Shown: positions 1 through 8,136 of the stretch, piece by piece | Position numbering within the stretch: the stretch's first letter is position 1 | How the letters are laid out: each line of letters begins with the position of its first letter | From: Chloroflexota bacterium | GTDB taxonomy: Bacteria; Chloroflexota; Dormibacteria; Dormibacterales; Dormibacteraceae | Assembly: GCA_005888075.1 (NCBI GenBank) | Contig: VBKD01000078.1 | Coordinates: 1-11,779, forward strand | Direction: 5' to 3' | DNA length: 11,779 nt | Translations under genes and position numbers: made by a program | Notes under the pieces: model-generated | Databases searched by the model: none | The model's input: the letters and a program-made list of their open reading frames with translations, nothing else | What the model was told of the DNA's origin: nothing

Positions 1-42
1 CCCCAGATCGCGCCCGACGGCGAGCTCGAAGGGCGCCGTCGC

Positions 43-1995
43 GTGGCCATCGAATCGGTCTCGCCTGAGATCGACGGAGGGAGGTTCCCTGCCAGGCGGA
101 CGGTCGGCGAGTCCGTCACCGTCGAGGCGGACATCTTCGCCGACGGCCACGACGCGCTGAGGGCCGTTCTCCGCCACCGCCACGAGGCGTCGACCATCTG
201 GGTCGAGACGCCGATGCTCCCTCTCCCCAACGACCGGTGGCGCGGCGAGTTCGCGCTCACCGAGCTCGGGCGGTATCTGTTCACGTTCGAGGGCTGGGTC
301 GACCGCTTCGAGACCTGGAGGCGCCAGTTCGCCAAGCGGGTCGAGGCGGGCCAGGATGTGAAGGTCGAGCTCGAGGTGGCGGCCCGGATGGTCGAAGAAG
401 CCACGGCCCGGACCGGCAGCAACACCGCCGACGCCGATCGCCTTCGCACCTTCGCCAGGGCGCTTCGAGGCAAGGCGGCCGCCGCGACCGCCGCGGACGA
501 AGCGCTGGCCGAGCTGATGGGCCGCTACGCGGACCGGAGCCTGGCAACGCGCCATCCGAGAGAGCTCGAGGTCCTCGTCGAACCGGAGAAGGCGCGGTTC
601 AGCGCCTGGTACGAGCTCTTCCCACGGTCGGCCGGAGCACCCGGCAAGCACGGGACGTTCCGCGATGTCGAGCGACGTGTGCCTGAGATCGCCCGCCTCG
701 GCTTCGACGTGCTTTACCTGCCGCCCATCCATCCCATCGGCAAGACTCATCGCAAAGGAGCCAACAACAAGCCAGCGAAGCCGGGGGAGTCCGGCAGTCC
801 ATGGGCGATCGGGTCGGAAGAGGGCGGGCACAAGTCGATCCACCCGGAGCTCGGCACTCTCGATGATTTCCAGCGTCTGGTCCGGGTCGGTGCCGAGCAT
901 GGCATCGACATCGCCCTGGACATCGCCTTTCAGTGCTCCCCAGACCATCCCTACACGCGCGAGCATCCGGAGTGGTTCAAGCACAGGCCCGACGGCTCGA
1001 TCCAGTACGCCGAGAACCCGCCCAAGAAATATGAGGACATCGTTCCGTTCGACTTCGAGACGGAGCAGTGGCGTGAGCTTTGGGCGGAGTTGCTGTCTGT
1101 CGTCCTCTACTGGGCCGACCAGGGAGTTCGCGTGTTCCGCGTCGACAACCCGCACACGAAGCCGTTTCCGTTCTGGGAGTGGCTCATCGCCGAGCTAAGG
1201 CGACGTCGCCCTGACGTCATCCTTCTATCCGAGGCGTTCACGCGCCCCAAGGTGATGTACCGGCTGGCGAAGCTCGGTTTCAGCCAGTCGTATACGTACT
1301 TCGCGTGGCGGAACACCGCGTGGGAGCTGTACCAATATTTCACCGAGCTGTCGCAGCCGCCCGTGCGCGACTTCTTCCGCCCCAACCTCTGGCCCAACAC
1401 CCCGGACATCCTCACCGAGTACCTGCAGACGGGCGGACGCGCCGCCTTCCAGGCGCGATTGGTGCTCGCCGCCACGCTTGGGGCGAGCTACGGCATTTAC
1501 GGGCCGGCGTTCGAGGTGCTCGAGAACCGGGCCCGCGAGCAGGGCTCAGAGGAATATCTCGATTCGGAGAAGTACCAGATCAGGACCTGGGATTGGGAGC
1601 AGGCGGATGACCTTCGCGAGCTGATCACGGTGGTCAACAAGATTCGGCGCGAAAACCCGGCACTGCAAAGCGACAGAGGCTTACGGTTTCATCCAGCCGA
1701 GAATGATCAGCTGCTTGCGTACTCGAAGACCAGTCCCGACGGCGGCAACGTGCTCCTGATGGTCGTGAACTGCGACCCCCATCACGTGCAGCGCGGCATG
1801 GTCACGCTGCCGCTCGATGAGCTGGGCATCGAGCGCGACCGCACGTACCAGGCTCACGAGCTGCTGAGCGGCGCGCGCTACATGTGGAACGGACCGCGCA
1901 ATTACGTCGAGATCAACCCGCACGCGATGCCCGCTCAGATCTTTCGCTTTCGGCGGCGCGTCCGCAGCGAACATGACTTCGAGTACTTCTTGTGA
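43..1995 (+). CDS. glgE: GlgE, alpha-1,4-glucan:maltose-1-phosphate maltosyltransferase (5' end uncertain)
   Basis: GlgE is a cytoplasmic GH13 enzyme that transfers maltose from maltose-1-phosphate to the non-reducing end of an alpha-1,4-glucan. An N-terminal family domain (about residues 1-175) precedes the barrel, which begins near WYELFPRS. The nucleophile is D368 in FRVDNPHTKP, the general acid/base E397 in SEAFTRP, and the third carboxylate D455 in NTPDILTEYL. The 29-residue gap between the first two matches, from memory, the Streptomyces coelicolor enzyme. ENPPKKYEDI (324-333) fits the phosphate-binding segment peculiar to GlgE and separates it from ordinary amylases. The length of 650 aa is normal. 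The GTG at 43 has a weak GAAGGG nine bases upstream. The frame stays open to base 1, and the residues just before it (EGRRR) look like the family N-terminus, so the gene may start outside the window. The stop overlaps the next start by four bases. Confidence 0.95.
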   Translation: MAIESVSPEIDGGRFPARRTVGESVTVEADIFADGHDALRAVLRHRHEASTIWVETPMLPLPNDRWRGEFALTELGRYLFTFEGWVDRFETWRRQFAKRVEAGQDVKVELEVAARMVEEATARTGSNTADADRLRTFARALRGKAAAATAADEALAELMGRYADRSLATRHPRELEVLVEPEKARFSAWYELFPRSAGAPGKHGTFRDVERRVPEIARLGFDVLYLPPIHPIGKTHRKGANNKPAKPGESGSPWAIGSEEGGHKSIHPELGTLDDFQRLVRVGAEHGIDIALDIAFQCSPDHPYTREHPEWFKHRPDGSIQYAENPPKKYEDIVPFDFETEQWRELWAELLSVVLYWADQGVRVFRVDNPHTKPFPFWEWLIAELRRRRPDVILLSEAFTRPKVMYRLAKLGFSQSYTYFAWRNTAWELYQYFTELSQPPVRDFFRPNLWPNTPDILTEYLQTGGRAAFQARLVLAATLGASYGIYGPAFEVLENRAREQGSEEYLDSEKYQIRTWDWEQADDLRELITVVNKIRRENPALQSDRGLRFHPAENDQLLAYSKTSPDGGNVLLMVVNCDPHHVQRGMVTLPLDELGIERDRTYQAHELLSGARYMWNGPRNYVEINPHAMPAQIFRFRRRVRSEHDFEYFL

Positions 1996-4900
1996 TCACA
2001 GGACGCGCGCCGGAGGAGACGCCAATCCAGACGGGGACCAGGCGGCGAAAGCTGCCGGCCTTTCGACTGGAAGACGATCCGCTCTGGTACAAGGACGCGC
2101 TCATCTACGAGCTCCACGTCCGCGCCTTCTCCGACAGCGACGGTGACGGCAGCGGTGACTTCCGCGGCCTGATCGACAAGCTGCCGTACCTGCAGGAGCT
2201 CGGCGTCGACGCGGTCTGGCTCCTGCCCTTCTATCCGTCTCCCATGCGTGATGACGGCTACGACATCGCCGACTACACCAACGTCAACCCGCTGTTCGGC
2301 ACGCTCGGTGACGCCACCGCGTTCGTCAAGGAGGCGCACCGGCGCGGCATCAGGGTCATCACGGAGCTGGTCTGCAATCACACCTCAGACCAGCACCCCT
2401 GGTTCCAGCGAGCCCGCCGCGCCAAGCCGGGCAGCTCGACGCGCGACTTCTACGTCTGGAGTGAAACCAACCAGAAGTATCAGGACGCCAGGATCATCTT
2501 CAAGGATTTCGAGAACTCGAACTGGACGTGGGACCACGTGGCCAATGCTTACTACTGGCACCGCTTCTACTCCCACCAGCCCGACCTGAACTTCGACAAT
2601 CCGAGGGTCAAGGAGGCGGTCCTCAAGGCACTGGACTTCTGGCTTGACATCGGCGTCGACGGCGTGCGGCTGGACGCGGTCCCTTACCTGTTCGAGCGTG
2701 AGGGCACGAATGGCGAGAACCTGCCCGAAACGCATCAGTTTTTGCGCGAGATGCGCGCCCACGTCGATGCCAACTACCCAAACAGGATGCTGCTGGCCGA
2801 GGCAAACCAGTGGCCCGAAGACTCAGTTTCCTATTTCGGCAACGGCGACGAATGCCACATGTCGTTCCACTTCCCGCTCATGCCTCGCCTGTTCATGTCG
2901 ATCCGGATGGAAGACCGCTTCCCGATCGTCGACATCCTGGCGCAGACGCCGAGCATCCCGGACACGGCGCAGTGGGCCCTGTTCCTGCGCAACCATGACG
3001 AGCTGACGCTGGAGATGGTCACTGACGAGGAGCGCGACTACATGTACCGCGCGTACACGCAGGACCGCTTGGCGCGGCTCAATCTGGGAATCCGGCGCCG
3101 CCTCGCGCCGCTGCTGGGCAACGACCGCCGCCGCATCGAGCTGATGAACGGCTTGCTCTTCTCGCTGCCCGGCACGCCGGTCCTTTATTACGGCGACGAG
3201 ATCGGGATGGGCGACAACATCTTTCTGGGCGACCGCAACGGGGTGCGCACCCCGATGCAGTGGAGCGCGGACCGAAACGCCGGGTTCTCACGCGCCAACC
3301 GCCAGCGGCTTTTCCTGCCTGTCATCACAGACCCCGAGTACCACTACGAGACGGTCAACGTCGAGGCGCAGCAGGGCAACCAGCACTCGACCTTCTCGTG
3401 GATGAAACGCCTGATCGCCCTGCGCAAGCGTCACCGCGCCTTTGGCCGCGGCACGCTCGAGCTGCTGCGGCCGGAGAACCGCAAGGTCCTCGCGTATGTC
3501 CGGAAGTACGAGTCGGAGCAGATCCTTTGCATCGCCAACCTCTCGCGCTTCCTCCAGGCCGTCGAGCTCGACCTGAGCAAGTGGAAGGGGCTCGTGCCGG
3601 TGGAGCTCTTCAGCAGCAACGAGATGCCCGTCATCGGTGACGCCCCGTACTTCCTCACGCTCGGACCGCACGCGTTCTACTGGTTTGCCATGCAGCCGCG
3701 CGCGGTGCCGGCCGTCCAGATGGACGGCGCCCTGGCGGTTGCGCCCTTGCCTGAGATCCCGATCGCCGGAGGCTGGGAATCGGCGCTTGTCGGCGCGGCC
3801 AAGGAGCGGTTCGAGAACGTGCTGCTCAGCTACATCAGGCAGCGCAGATGGTTTGCGGGCAAGGCGCGCCGCCTGAAGTCGGCATCGATCACCGACGTGG
3901 TCGCCGTGCCGGGAGCCGAGGGCAACTCCTTCCTCAGCATGGTCGTGATCTCGTACGCGGAAGGCGATCCAGAGACGTACATGCTTCCGCTGGCCTACGC
4001 GAACCCGGCCGAGGCCCAGCACATCCTCGAGCGATGGCCGCAGTCCGCGATCGCATGGGCGCGCAACCAGGAGGATGACTCTCGCGGACTCCTCTACGAC
4101 GCGCTCGGACCGCCCAACTTCGCCGAGGCGATGCTTGGAGCGATCGCCAGGCGGCGACGCGCCGCGGGCAGCAGCGGAACGCTTGTTGGCTCGACTACAC
4201 GCGCGTTCGCGCGCCTCCGCGGCCCCGAAACGGTTCGCCTGGAGGCCCAGCTTTCGATCGCCGAGCAGAGCAACAACTCCGTGATCTTCGGCGAGCGCCT
4301 GATGCTGAAGGTGTTCCGGCGGCTGGAAGAAGGTGTCAACCCCGAGCTCGAGGTCGGGCGGTTCCTCACGGACAAGACCGAGTTTGCGTACGTCGCTCCT
4401 CTGGCCGGAAGTCTCGAATACCGGCGCGCCCAGGGCGAGCCGGTATCGATGGCCATCCTTCAGGCATACGTGCCCAACCAGGGTGATGCGTGGCAGCACA
4501 CGCTTACCACGCTGGCGCATTTCTTCACCGGACCGGAGCTGCTCGACCTCGAGCCGCTGCCACTCGGCAAAAGCGTCGTCGAGGCAAGTCGCCTGGAGCT
4601 GCCCGAGGCAGCCACCAGGACGATCGGCAACTACCTGGAGTCAGCCCGCCTGCTCGGCAAGCGCACGGCCGAGCTGCATGGGGCCCTGGCCTCGGATCCC
4701 TCAGACCCTGCGTTCGCACCCGAGCGAATCTCGCAGCAGGACCAGCGTTCTATCTACCAGTCGATCAGCGGGCTGTCGATCCGTGCGGTCGACCTGCTGC
4801 GCTCGCAGCTCGGCAGGGTACCGGCCGACGCGCGTGACGATGCTCGGCAGGTGCTCGAGATGGAGTCGCGCGTCGCGTACATCCTTCGCTCTTTCCTCGC

Positions 4901-5375
4901 GCGCCGCCTGAACACGAGCCGGATCCGGGTTCACGGCGACTACCACCTCGGCCAGGTGCTCTACACCGGCCACGACTTTGTCATCATCGATTTCGAAGGC
5001 GAGCCGACCCGCTCGCTTTACGAGCGCAGGCTGAAGCGGCTGGCCATGCGCGATGTGGCGGGCATGCTGCGCTCGTTCTCGTACGCAAGCCAGGCCGCGC
5101 TGCGAACGCTGGCCCCGCCCCCCGAAACGCTTTCGCGCATGCACGCCTGGGCTCGATTCTGGGTCGACTGCGTCTCTGCCGCGTTTTTGAAAAGCTACCT
5201 GTCGACCGCCGGGTCGGCGTCATTCGTACCCCAGACGCAGGATGATCTCGAGATTCAGCTGACCACCATGCTGCTGGAGAAAGCGCTGTACGAGCTACGT
5301 TATGAGCTGAACATGCGGCCAGATTGGGTGCGGATACCGCTGCGCGGCATCCTGGACATCGTCAAACCGGCATGA
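1992..5375 (+). CDS. treS: Trehalose synthase-maltokinase fusion (TreS/Mak)
   Basis: This is a bifunctional cytoplasmic protein of 1127 aa. The N-terminal half (about 1-568) is a GH13 trehalose synthase that interconverts trehalose and maltose. It has DDGYDIADY (87-95), NHTSDQHPWF (129-138), nucleophile D228 in GVRLDAVPYL, acid/base E270 in LLAEANQWPED and D336 in RNHDE. After a short linker, residues from about 600 form a maltokinase that makes maltose-1-phosphate from maltose and ATP. It shows QRRWFAGKAR at its start, a candidate ATP-binding lysine K773 in MLKVFRR, the catalytic loop VHGDYHLGQV (980-989, D983) and the metal-binding segment IIDFEGEP (D1000). Both active sites look intact. 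The GTG start lies in GTGA, overlapping the glgE stop, and has no Shine-Dalgarno, which points to translational coupling. Actinobacteria such as mycobacteria usually carry the two activities as separate genes. Fused forms are common in Proteobacteria and some other phyla. Confidence 0.95.
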   Translation: MITGRAPEETPIQTGTRRRKLPAFRLEDDPLWYKDALIYELHVRAFSDSDGDGSGDFRGLIDKLPYLQELGVDAVWLLPFYPSPMRDDGYDIADYTNVNPLFGTLGDATAFVKEAHRRGIRVITELVCNHTSDQHPWFQRARRAKPGSSTRDFYVWSETNQKYQDARIIFKDFENSNWTWDHVANAYYWHRFYSHQPDLNFDNPRVKEAVLKALDFWLDIGVDGVRLDAVPYLFEREGTNGENLPETHQFLREMRAHVDANYPNRMLLAEANQWPEDSVSYFGNGDECHMSFHFPLMPRLFMSIRMEDRFPIVDILAQTPSIPDTAQWALFLRNHDELTLEMVTDEERDYMYRAYTQDRLARLNLGIRRRLAPLLGNDRRRIELMNGLLFSLPGTPVLYYGDEIGMGDNIFLGDRNGVRTPMQWSADRNAGFSRANRQRLFLPVITDPEYHYETVNVEAQQGNQHSTFSWMKRLIALRKRHRAFGRGTLELLRPENRKVLAYVRKYESEQILCIANLSRFLQAVELDLSKWKGLVPVELFSSNEMPVIGDAPYFLTLGPHAFYWFAMQPRAVPAVQMDGALAVAPLPEIPIAGGWESALVGAAKERFENVLLSYIRQRRWFAGKARRLKSASITDVVAVPGAEGNSFLSMVVISYAEGDPETYMLPLAYANPAEAQHILERWPQSAIAWARNQEDDSRGLLYDALGPPNFAEAMLGAIARRRRAAGSSGTLVGSTTRAFARLRGPETVRLEAQLSIAEQSNNSVIFGERLMLKVFRRLEEGVNPELEVGRFLTDKTEFAYVAPLAGSLEYRRAQGEPVSMAILQAYVPNQGDAWQHTLTTLAHFFTGPELLDLEPLPLGKSVVEASRLELPEAATRTIGNYLESARLLGKRTAELHGALASDPSDPAFAPERISQQDQRSIYQSISGLSIRAVDLLRSQLGRVPADARDDARQVLEMESRVAYILRSFLARRLNTSRIRVHGDYHLGQVLYTGHDFVIIDFEGEPTRSLYERRLKRLAMRDVAGMLRSFSYASQAALRTLAPPPETLSRMHAWARFWVDCVSAAFLKSYLSTAGSASFVPQTQDDLEIQLTTMLLEKALYELRYELNMRPDWVRIPLRGILDIVKPA

Positions 5376-7285
5376 TCGCGCGCTCGCTGATCAGCCCGTT
5401 CGACCTCCACCTCTTCAACGAGGGGACGCACAGCCACCTCTTCGACAAGCTCGGTGCGCACCTGTCGGACGACCCCCCGGGCACGAATTTCGCCGTCTGG
5501 GCGCCCAACGCCGACGCGGTCAGCGTGATCGGCGACTTCAACGGTTGGGACAAGTCGGCCAACGGCCTCTATCCACGCGAGCAGTCAGGGATCTGGGAGG
5601 GCTTCATCCCCGGGGTCAAGCACGGCACCCGCTACAAGTACTACGTCCACTCGCGCGTCACTCGGGCGGGCGCTGACAAAGCCGATCCTTTCGCCACTTT
5701 TTCCGAAGCCCCGCCGCGGCAGGCCTCCATCGTTTGGGATCTCTCCTACCCGTGGGGCGACGACGGATGGATGGCCAACCGCCGCTCGGTCAACAGCCGC
5801 CAGGGACCGTGGTCCGTCTACGAGATGCACCTCGGTTCGTGGATGCGCGTGCCAGAGGAAGACAATCGCTGGCTCACCTATCGCGAGCTGGGGCCACGTC
5901 TGGCGGATTACGTGAGCCGCATGGGATTCACGCATGTCGAGTTCATGCCCGTCATGGAGCACCCGCTGTACCAGTCATGGGGCTACCAGGTCACCGGCTT
6001 TTTCGCGCCGACGAGTCGCTACGGCACGCCGCAAGACTTCATGTTCCTCGTCGACTACCTGCACCAGAACGGCATCGGCGTGATCCTCGATTGGGTGCCA
6101 TCTCACTTTCCTTCCGACGAGTTCGGGTTGCAGACTTTCGACGGCACCCATCTCTACGAGCATGCCGACCCGCGAATGGGTGTTCACCCGGATTGGGGCA
6201 GCTCGATCTTCAACTACGGGCGCAACGAGGTTCGCGGCTTCCTGCTGAGCAGCGCGCTCAGCTGGCTCGACCGCTATCACGTGGACGGGCTGCGGGTGGA
6301 CGCGGTCGCGTCGATGCTGTATCTCGACTACTCGCGCAAAGCTGGGGAATGGATCCCCAACAAGTTCGGCGGCAACGAAAACCTGGACGCGGTCGACTGG
6401 CTGCGGCGATTCAACATCGAGGTGTACAAGGAGCAGCCGGACGTGCAGACCATCGCCGAGGAGTCAACCGCCTGGCCGCTGGTCTCGCGACCCACGTATG
6501 TCGGCGGGCTCGGATTCGGAATGAAGTGGGACATGGGCTGGATGCACGACACCCTCTATTACATGGAGCGAGAGCCCATTCACCGAAGGTTCCACCAGCA
6601 GAACCTCACGTTCCGAATGCTCTATGCGTTCGGGGAGAACTTCATGCTGCCGCTCTCGCATGACGAGGTGGTGCATGGGAAGGGTTCGCTCCTCTCGAAG
6701 ATGCCGGGAGATGATTGGCAGAAGTTCGCCAACCTCCGCCTGCTCTACGGATGGATGTTCGCGCAGCCGGGCAAGAAGCTCCTGTTCATGGGCGGCGAGT
6801 TCGGCCAGTGGCGTGAGTGGGATGTCGAGCAGAGCCTCGACTGGCACCTGCTCGACCAGCCGATGCACGGCGGCCTGAGGCTTTGGGTGGGCGACCTCAA
6901 CCGGATCCTGCGCGAAGAAAAGGCGCTGCACGAGCTCGATTTCGACCCCGCGGGATTCTCATGGATCGACGTGACCGACGCCGACAACAGCGTGGTGAGC
7001 CTGATCCGTCGAGGTCGCTCCCCCGAGGACATCCTGGTGGCCGCGTTCAACTTCACCCCCGTGCCCCGGTACAACTATCAGATCGGAATCCCGATGGCCG
7101 GCCGCTGGCGCGAGCTGCTGAACAGCGATGCGCCCCTTTACGGCGGCAGCGGGCAGGGCAACCTCGGCGGCGTGGAGGCTGTGCCGGTCAGCATGCACGG
7201 GCACATGCACAGCGTCACTTTGACGCTGCCGCCCCTCGGCGCGCTGTTTCTCAAGCCCGAGGTTGAAGCCAGACCGTCCGAGTAG
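5372..7285 (+). CDS. glgB: 1,4-alpha-glucan branching enzyme (GlgB)
   Basis: GlgB cuts alpha-1,4 chains and re-attaches them as alpha-1,6 branches, here acting on the linear polymer made by GlgE. A single CBM48 module lies near residues 35-95 (GTNFAVWAPNA, GDFNGWD). The GH13 barrel follows with DWVPSHFP (240-247), nucleophile D310 in GLRVDAVASMLYLDYSRK, acid/base E363 in IAEEST and D431 in LSHDEVVHGKGS. The D310-E363 and D310-D431 distances (53 and 121) equal those I recall for Escherichia coli GlgB (D405, E458, D526). The ATG at 5372 is chosen because it sits in an ATGA overlap with the upstream stop. An in-frame GTG at 5324 would add 16 residues of out-of-frame treS/mak sequence with no family look. 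At 637 aa the protein lacks the extra N-terminal module of longer GlgBs. It is the last gene of the glucan operon. Confidence 0.95.
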   Translation: MIARSLISPFDLHLFNEGTHSHLFDKLGAHLSDDPPGTNFAVWAPNADAVSVIGDFNGWDKSANGLYPREQSGIWEGFIPGVKHGTRYKYYVHSRVTRAGADKADPFATFSEAPPRQASIVWDLSYPWGDDGWMANRRSVNSRQGPWSVYEMHLGSWMRVPEEDNRWLTYRELGPRLADYVSRMGFTHVEFMPVMEHPLYQSWGYQVTGFFAPTSRYGTPQDFMFLVDYLHQNGIGVILDWVPSHFPSDEFGLQTFDGTHLYEHADPRMGVHPDWGSSIFNYGRNEVRGFLLSSALSWLDRYHVDGLRVDAVASMLYLDYSRKAGEWIPNKFGGNENLDAVDWLRRFNIEVYKEQPDVQTIAEESTAWPLVSRPTYVGGLGFGMKWDMGWMHDTLYYMEREPIHRRFHQQNLTFRMLYAFGENFMLPLSHDEVVHGKGSLLSKMPGDDWQKFANLRLLYGWMFAQPGKKLLFMGGEFGQWREWDVEQSLDWHLLDQPMHGGLRLWVGDLNRILREEKALHELDFDPAGFSWIDVTDADNSVVSLIRRGRSPEDILVAAFNFTPVPRYNYQIGIPMAGRWRELLNSDAPLYGGSGQGNLGGVEAVPVSMHGHMHSVTLTLPPLGALFLKPEVEARPSE

Positions 7286-7288
7286 CGA

Positions 7289-7317
7289 TCAGTCTCGATG
7301 AGTGAGAGTGAGACTGA
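7289..7317. repeat. Perfect 8-base inverted repeat just after glgB
   Basis: TCAGTCTC (7289-7296) and GAGACTGA (7310-7317) are perfect reverse complements separated by 13 bases, starting four bases after the glgB stop. No T-run follows, so it is not a classical intrinsic terminator. The left arm is an inverted copy of the CGAGAC/TGAGAC element that recurs downstream. An operator half-site is therefore as plausible as an RNA hairpin. Confidence 0.45.
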
Positions 7318-7360
7318 AATTGAGAGCGATCCGAGACTGCTTCTGAGACGCTCCTGAGCC
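7309..7360 (+). promoter_or_regulatory. Candidate operator: phased TGAGAC-like direct repeats before the PspA cassette
   Basis: Hexamers TGAGAC (7309), TGAGAG (7321), CGAGAC (7332), TGAGAC (7344) and a weaker TGAGCC (7355) are spaced 12, 11, 12 and 11 bases apart, roughly one helical turn. The array lies 48-99 bases upstream of the ATG at 7408, in the only real gap between the glucan operon and the PspA cassette. The first four repeats align without gaps to 11730-11770, upstream of the regulator gene. Direct repeats at about 11 bases are known for OmpR/PhoB-type and CarH-type regulators. The actual binding protein here is unknown. I could not place a convincing -35/-10 pair. Confidence 0.55.
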
Positions 7361-7397
7361 GAAATTCCGTGCCATCGACGGCCGGATTTCGACAACA

Positions 7398-7403
7398 GGA
7401 GGC
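7398..7403 (+). promoter_or_regulatory. Ribosome binding site AGGAGG for the first PspA-like gene
   Basis: AGGAGG ends four bases before the ATG at 7408. It is the strongest Shine-Dalgarno on the + strand of the window and fixes the start of the gene. It contrasts with the glucan genes, which rely on overlaps, and marks 7408 as the first gene of a new translational unit. Confidence 0.7.
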
Positions 7404-7407
7404 AGAG

Positions 7408-8136
7408 ATGAGCGTTTGGACCCGTATCAGGTTGCTGTTCAGCACCGAGGTGAGCAGCGCTCTCGACCAGGCCGAGGATCCCCGCAAGGTTCTCGAGTAC
7501 GCCTACAACCAGCAGCGAACGCTGCTCGTCACGCTGCGGCACGGACTGGTTGACGTCGCCACCGCGAAACAGCAGCTCGAGCAGCAGGCAACCAAGCTGC
7601 GGGAGCGAATCCCGCACCTCGACGACCAGGCGATACGCGCGGTCGGCGCCGGGCGCGAGGATCTTGCGCGGATAGCGCTCGAGCGGAAGCAGCTGGCGAT
7701 TGCCCAGATGGATGGATTGACCCGGCAAATCGCCGAGGTCGAGGCCGACAAGCAGCGCCTGGCCGGCCAGGAGCGGAGCTTGCAGGTCCGTATCGAGCAA
7801 TTTCGCATGCACCGCGATGTCGTCTCGGCGCGCTACACGGCGGCCGAGGCCGAAGTGCGGCTCAAGGAGTCTTTCGCCGGGGTGTCCGGCGAGCTGGCGG
7901 AGTTGGGTATGGCCGTCGGCCGCGCCGAAGAGAAGACCGAGCGACTTCAGGCGAGAGCCAGAGCCATCGATTCACTCGTCGACCTGGGGACGCTGCCTCC
8001 AGTCGGCGGCGGCGATTTCGTCGAGCACGAGCTGCTCCGCATCGAGATCTCCACGGTCGTCGAAGGAGAGCTGCAGCGAATCAAGGCAGAGCTTTCCGAG
8101 GCCGGTTCAACTCCGACGGAGGAGGCACGGCCATGA
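7408..8136 (+). CDS. pspA: PspA/IM30 (phage shock protein A, ESCRT-III-like) family protein, copy 1
   Basis: PspA/IM30 proteins are peripheral inner-membrane proteins that polymerise on stressed membranes to stabilise or remodel them. This one is 242 aa and almost wholly helical coiled coil, rich in Gln, Glu, Arg and Ala. An amphipathic N-terminus (VWTRIRLLF, 3-11) is followed by the family signature SSALDQAEDPRKVLEYAYNQ (16-35) and a later RYTAAEAEVRLKESF block. The C-terminus carries a roughly 35-residue segment after a GGGD linker. There is no signal peptide or membrane helix, as expected for a cytoplasmic, membrane-associated protein. The start is fixed by AGGAGG. Its TGA overlaps the ATG of the next membrane protein (ATGA). 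A second, diverged copy closes the same cluster. The family assignment is firm. Whether the role is PspA-like, LiaH-like or Vipp1-like cannot be told. Confidence 0.9.
   Translation: MSVWTRIRLLFSTEVSSALDQAEDPRKVLEYAYNQQRTLLVTLRHGLVDVATAKQQLEQQATKLRERIPHLDDQAIRAVGAGREDLARIALERKQLAIAQMDGLTRQIAEVEADKQRLAGQERSLQVRIEQFRMHRDVVSARYTAAEAEVRLKESFAGVSGELAELGMAVGRAEEKTERLQARARAIDSLVDLGTLPPVGGGDFVEHELLRIEISTVVEGELQRIKAELSEAGSTPTEEARP

Noticed and set aside
3288..4520. Long open frame on the - strand (about 410 codons) opposite treS/mak
   Set aside because: It lies wholly antisense to a strongly conserved enzyme, has no recognisable domain, and is rich in Arg/His/Asp as expected for a GC-rich antisense shadow.
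5324..5371. GTG start for GlgB 16 codons upstream of 5372
   Set aside because: The extra residues are the treS/mak 3' end read in another frame. The ATGA overlap at 5372 is the standard coupled start and the protein then begins in a family-like way.
5734..6663. Open frame of about 309 codons in another + frame inside glgB
   Set aside because: It is contained in glgB, whose catalytic motifs are all intact, and the translation is low-complexity Arg/Ala/Pro without family features.
7289..7317. Rho-independent terminator after glgB
   Set aside because: The 8-base stem has a 13-base loop and is not followed by a T-run, so termination activity cannot be supported.
7320..7348. TTGAGA as a -35 with CTGAGA 17 bases later as a -10
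   Set aside because: CTGAGA does not resemble a TATAAT-type -10, and both hexamers are explained as units of the phased repeat array.
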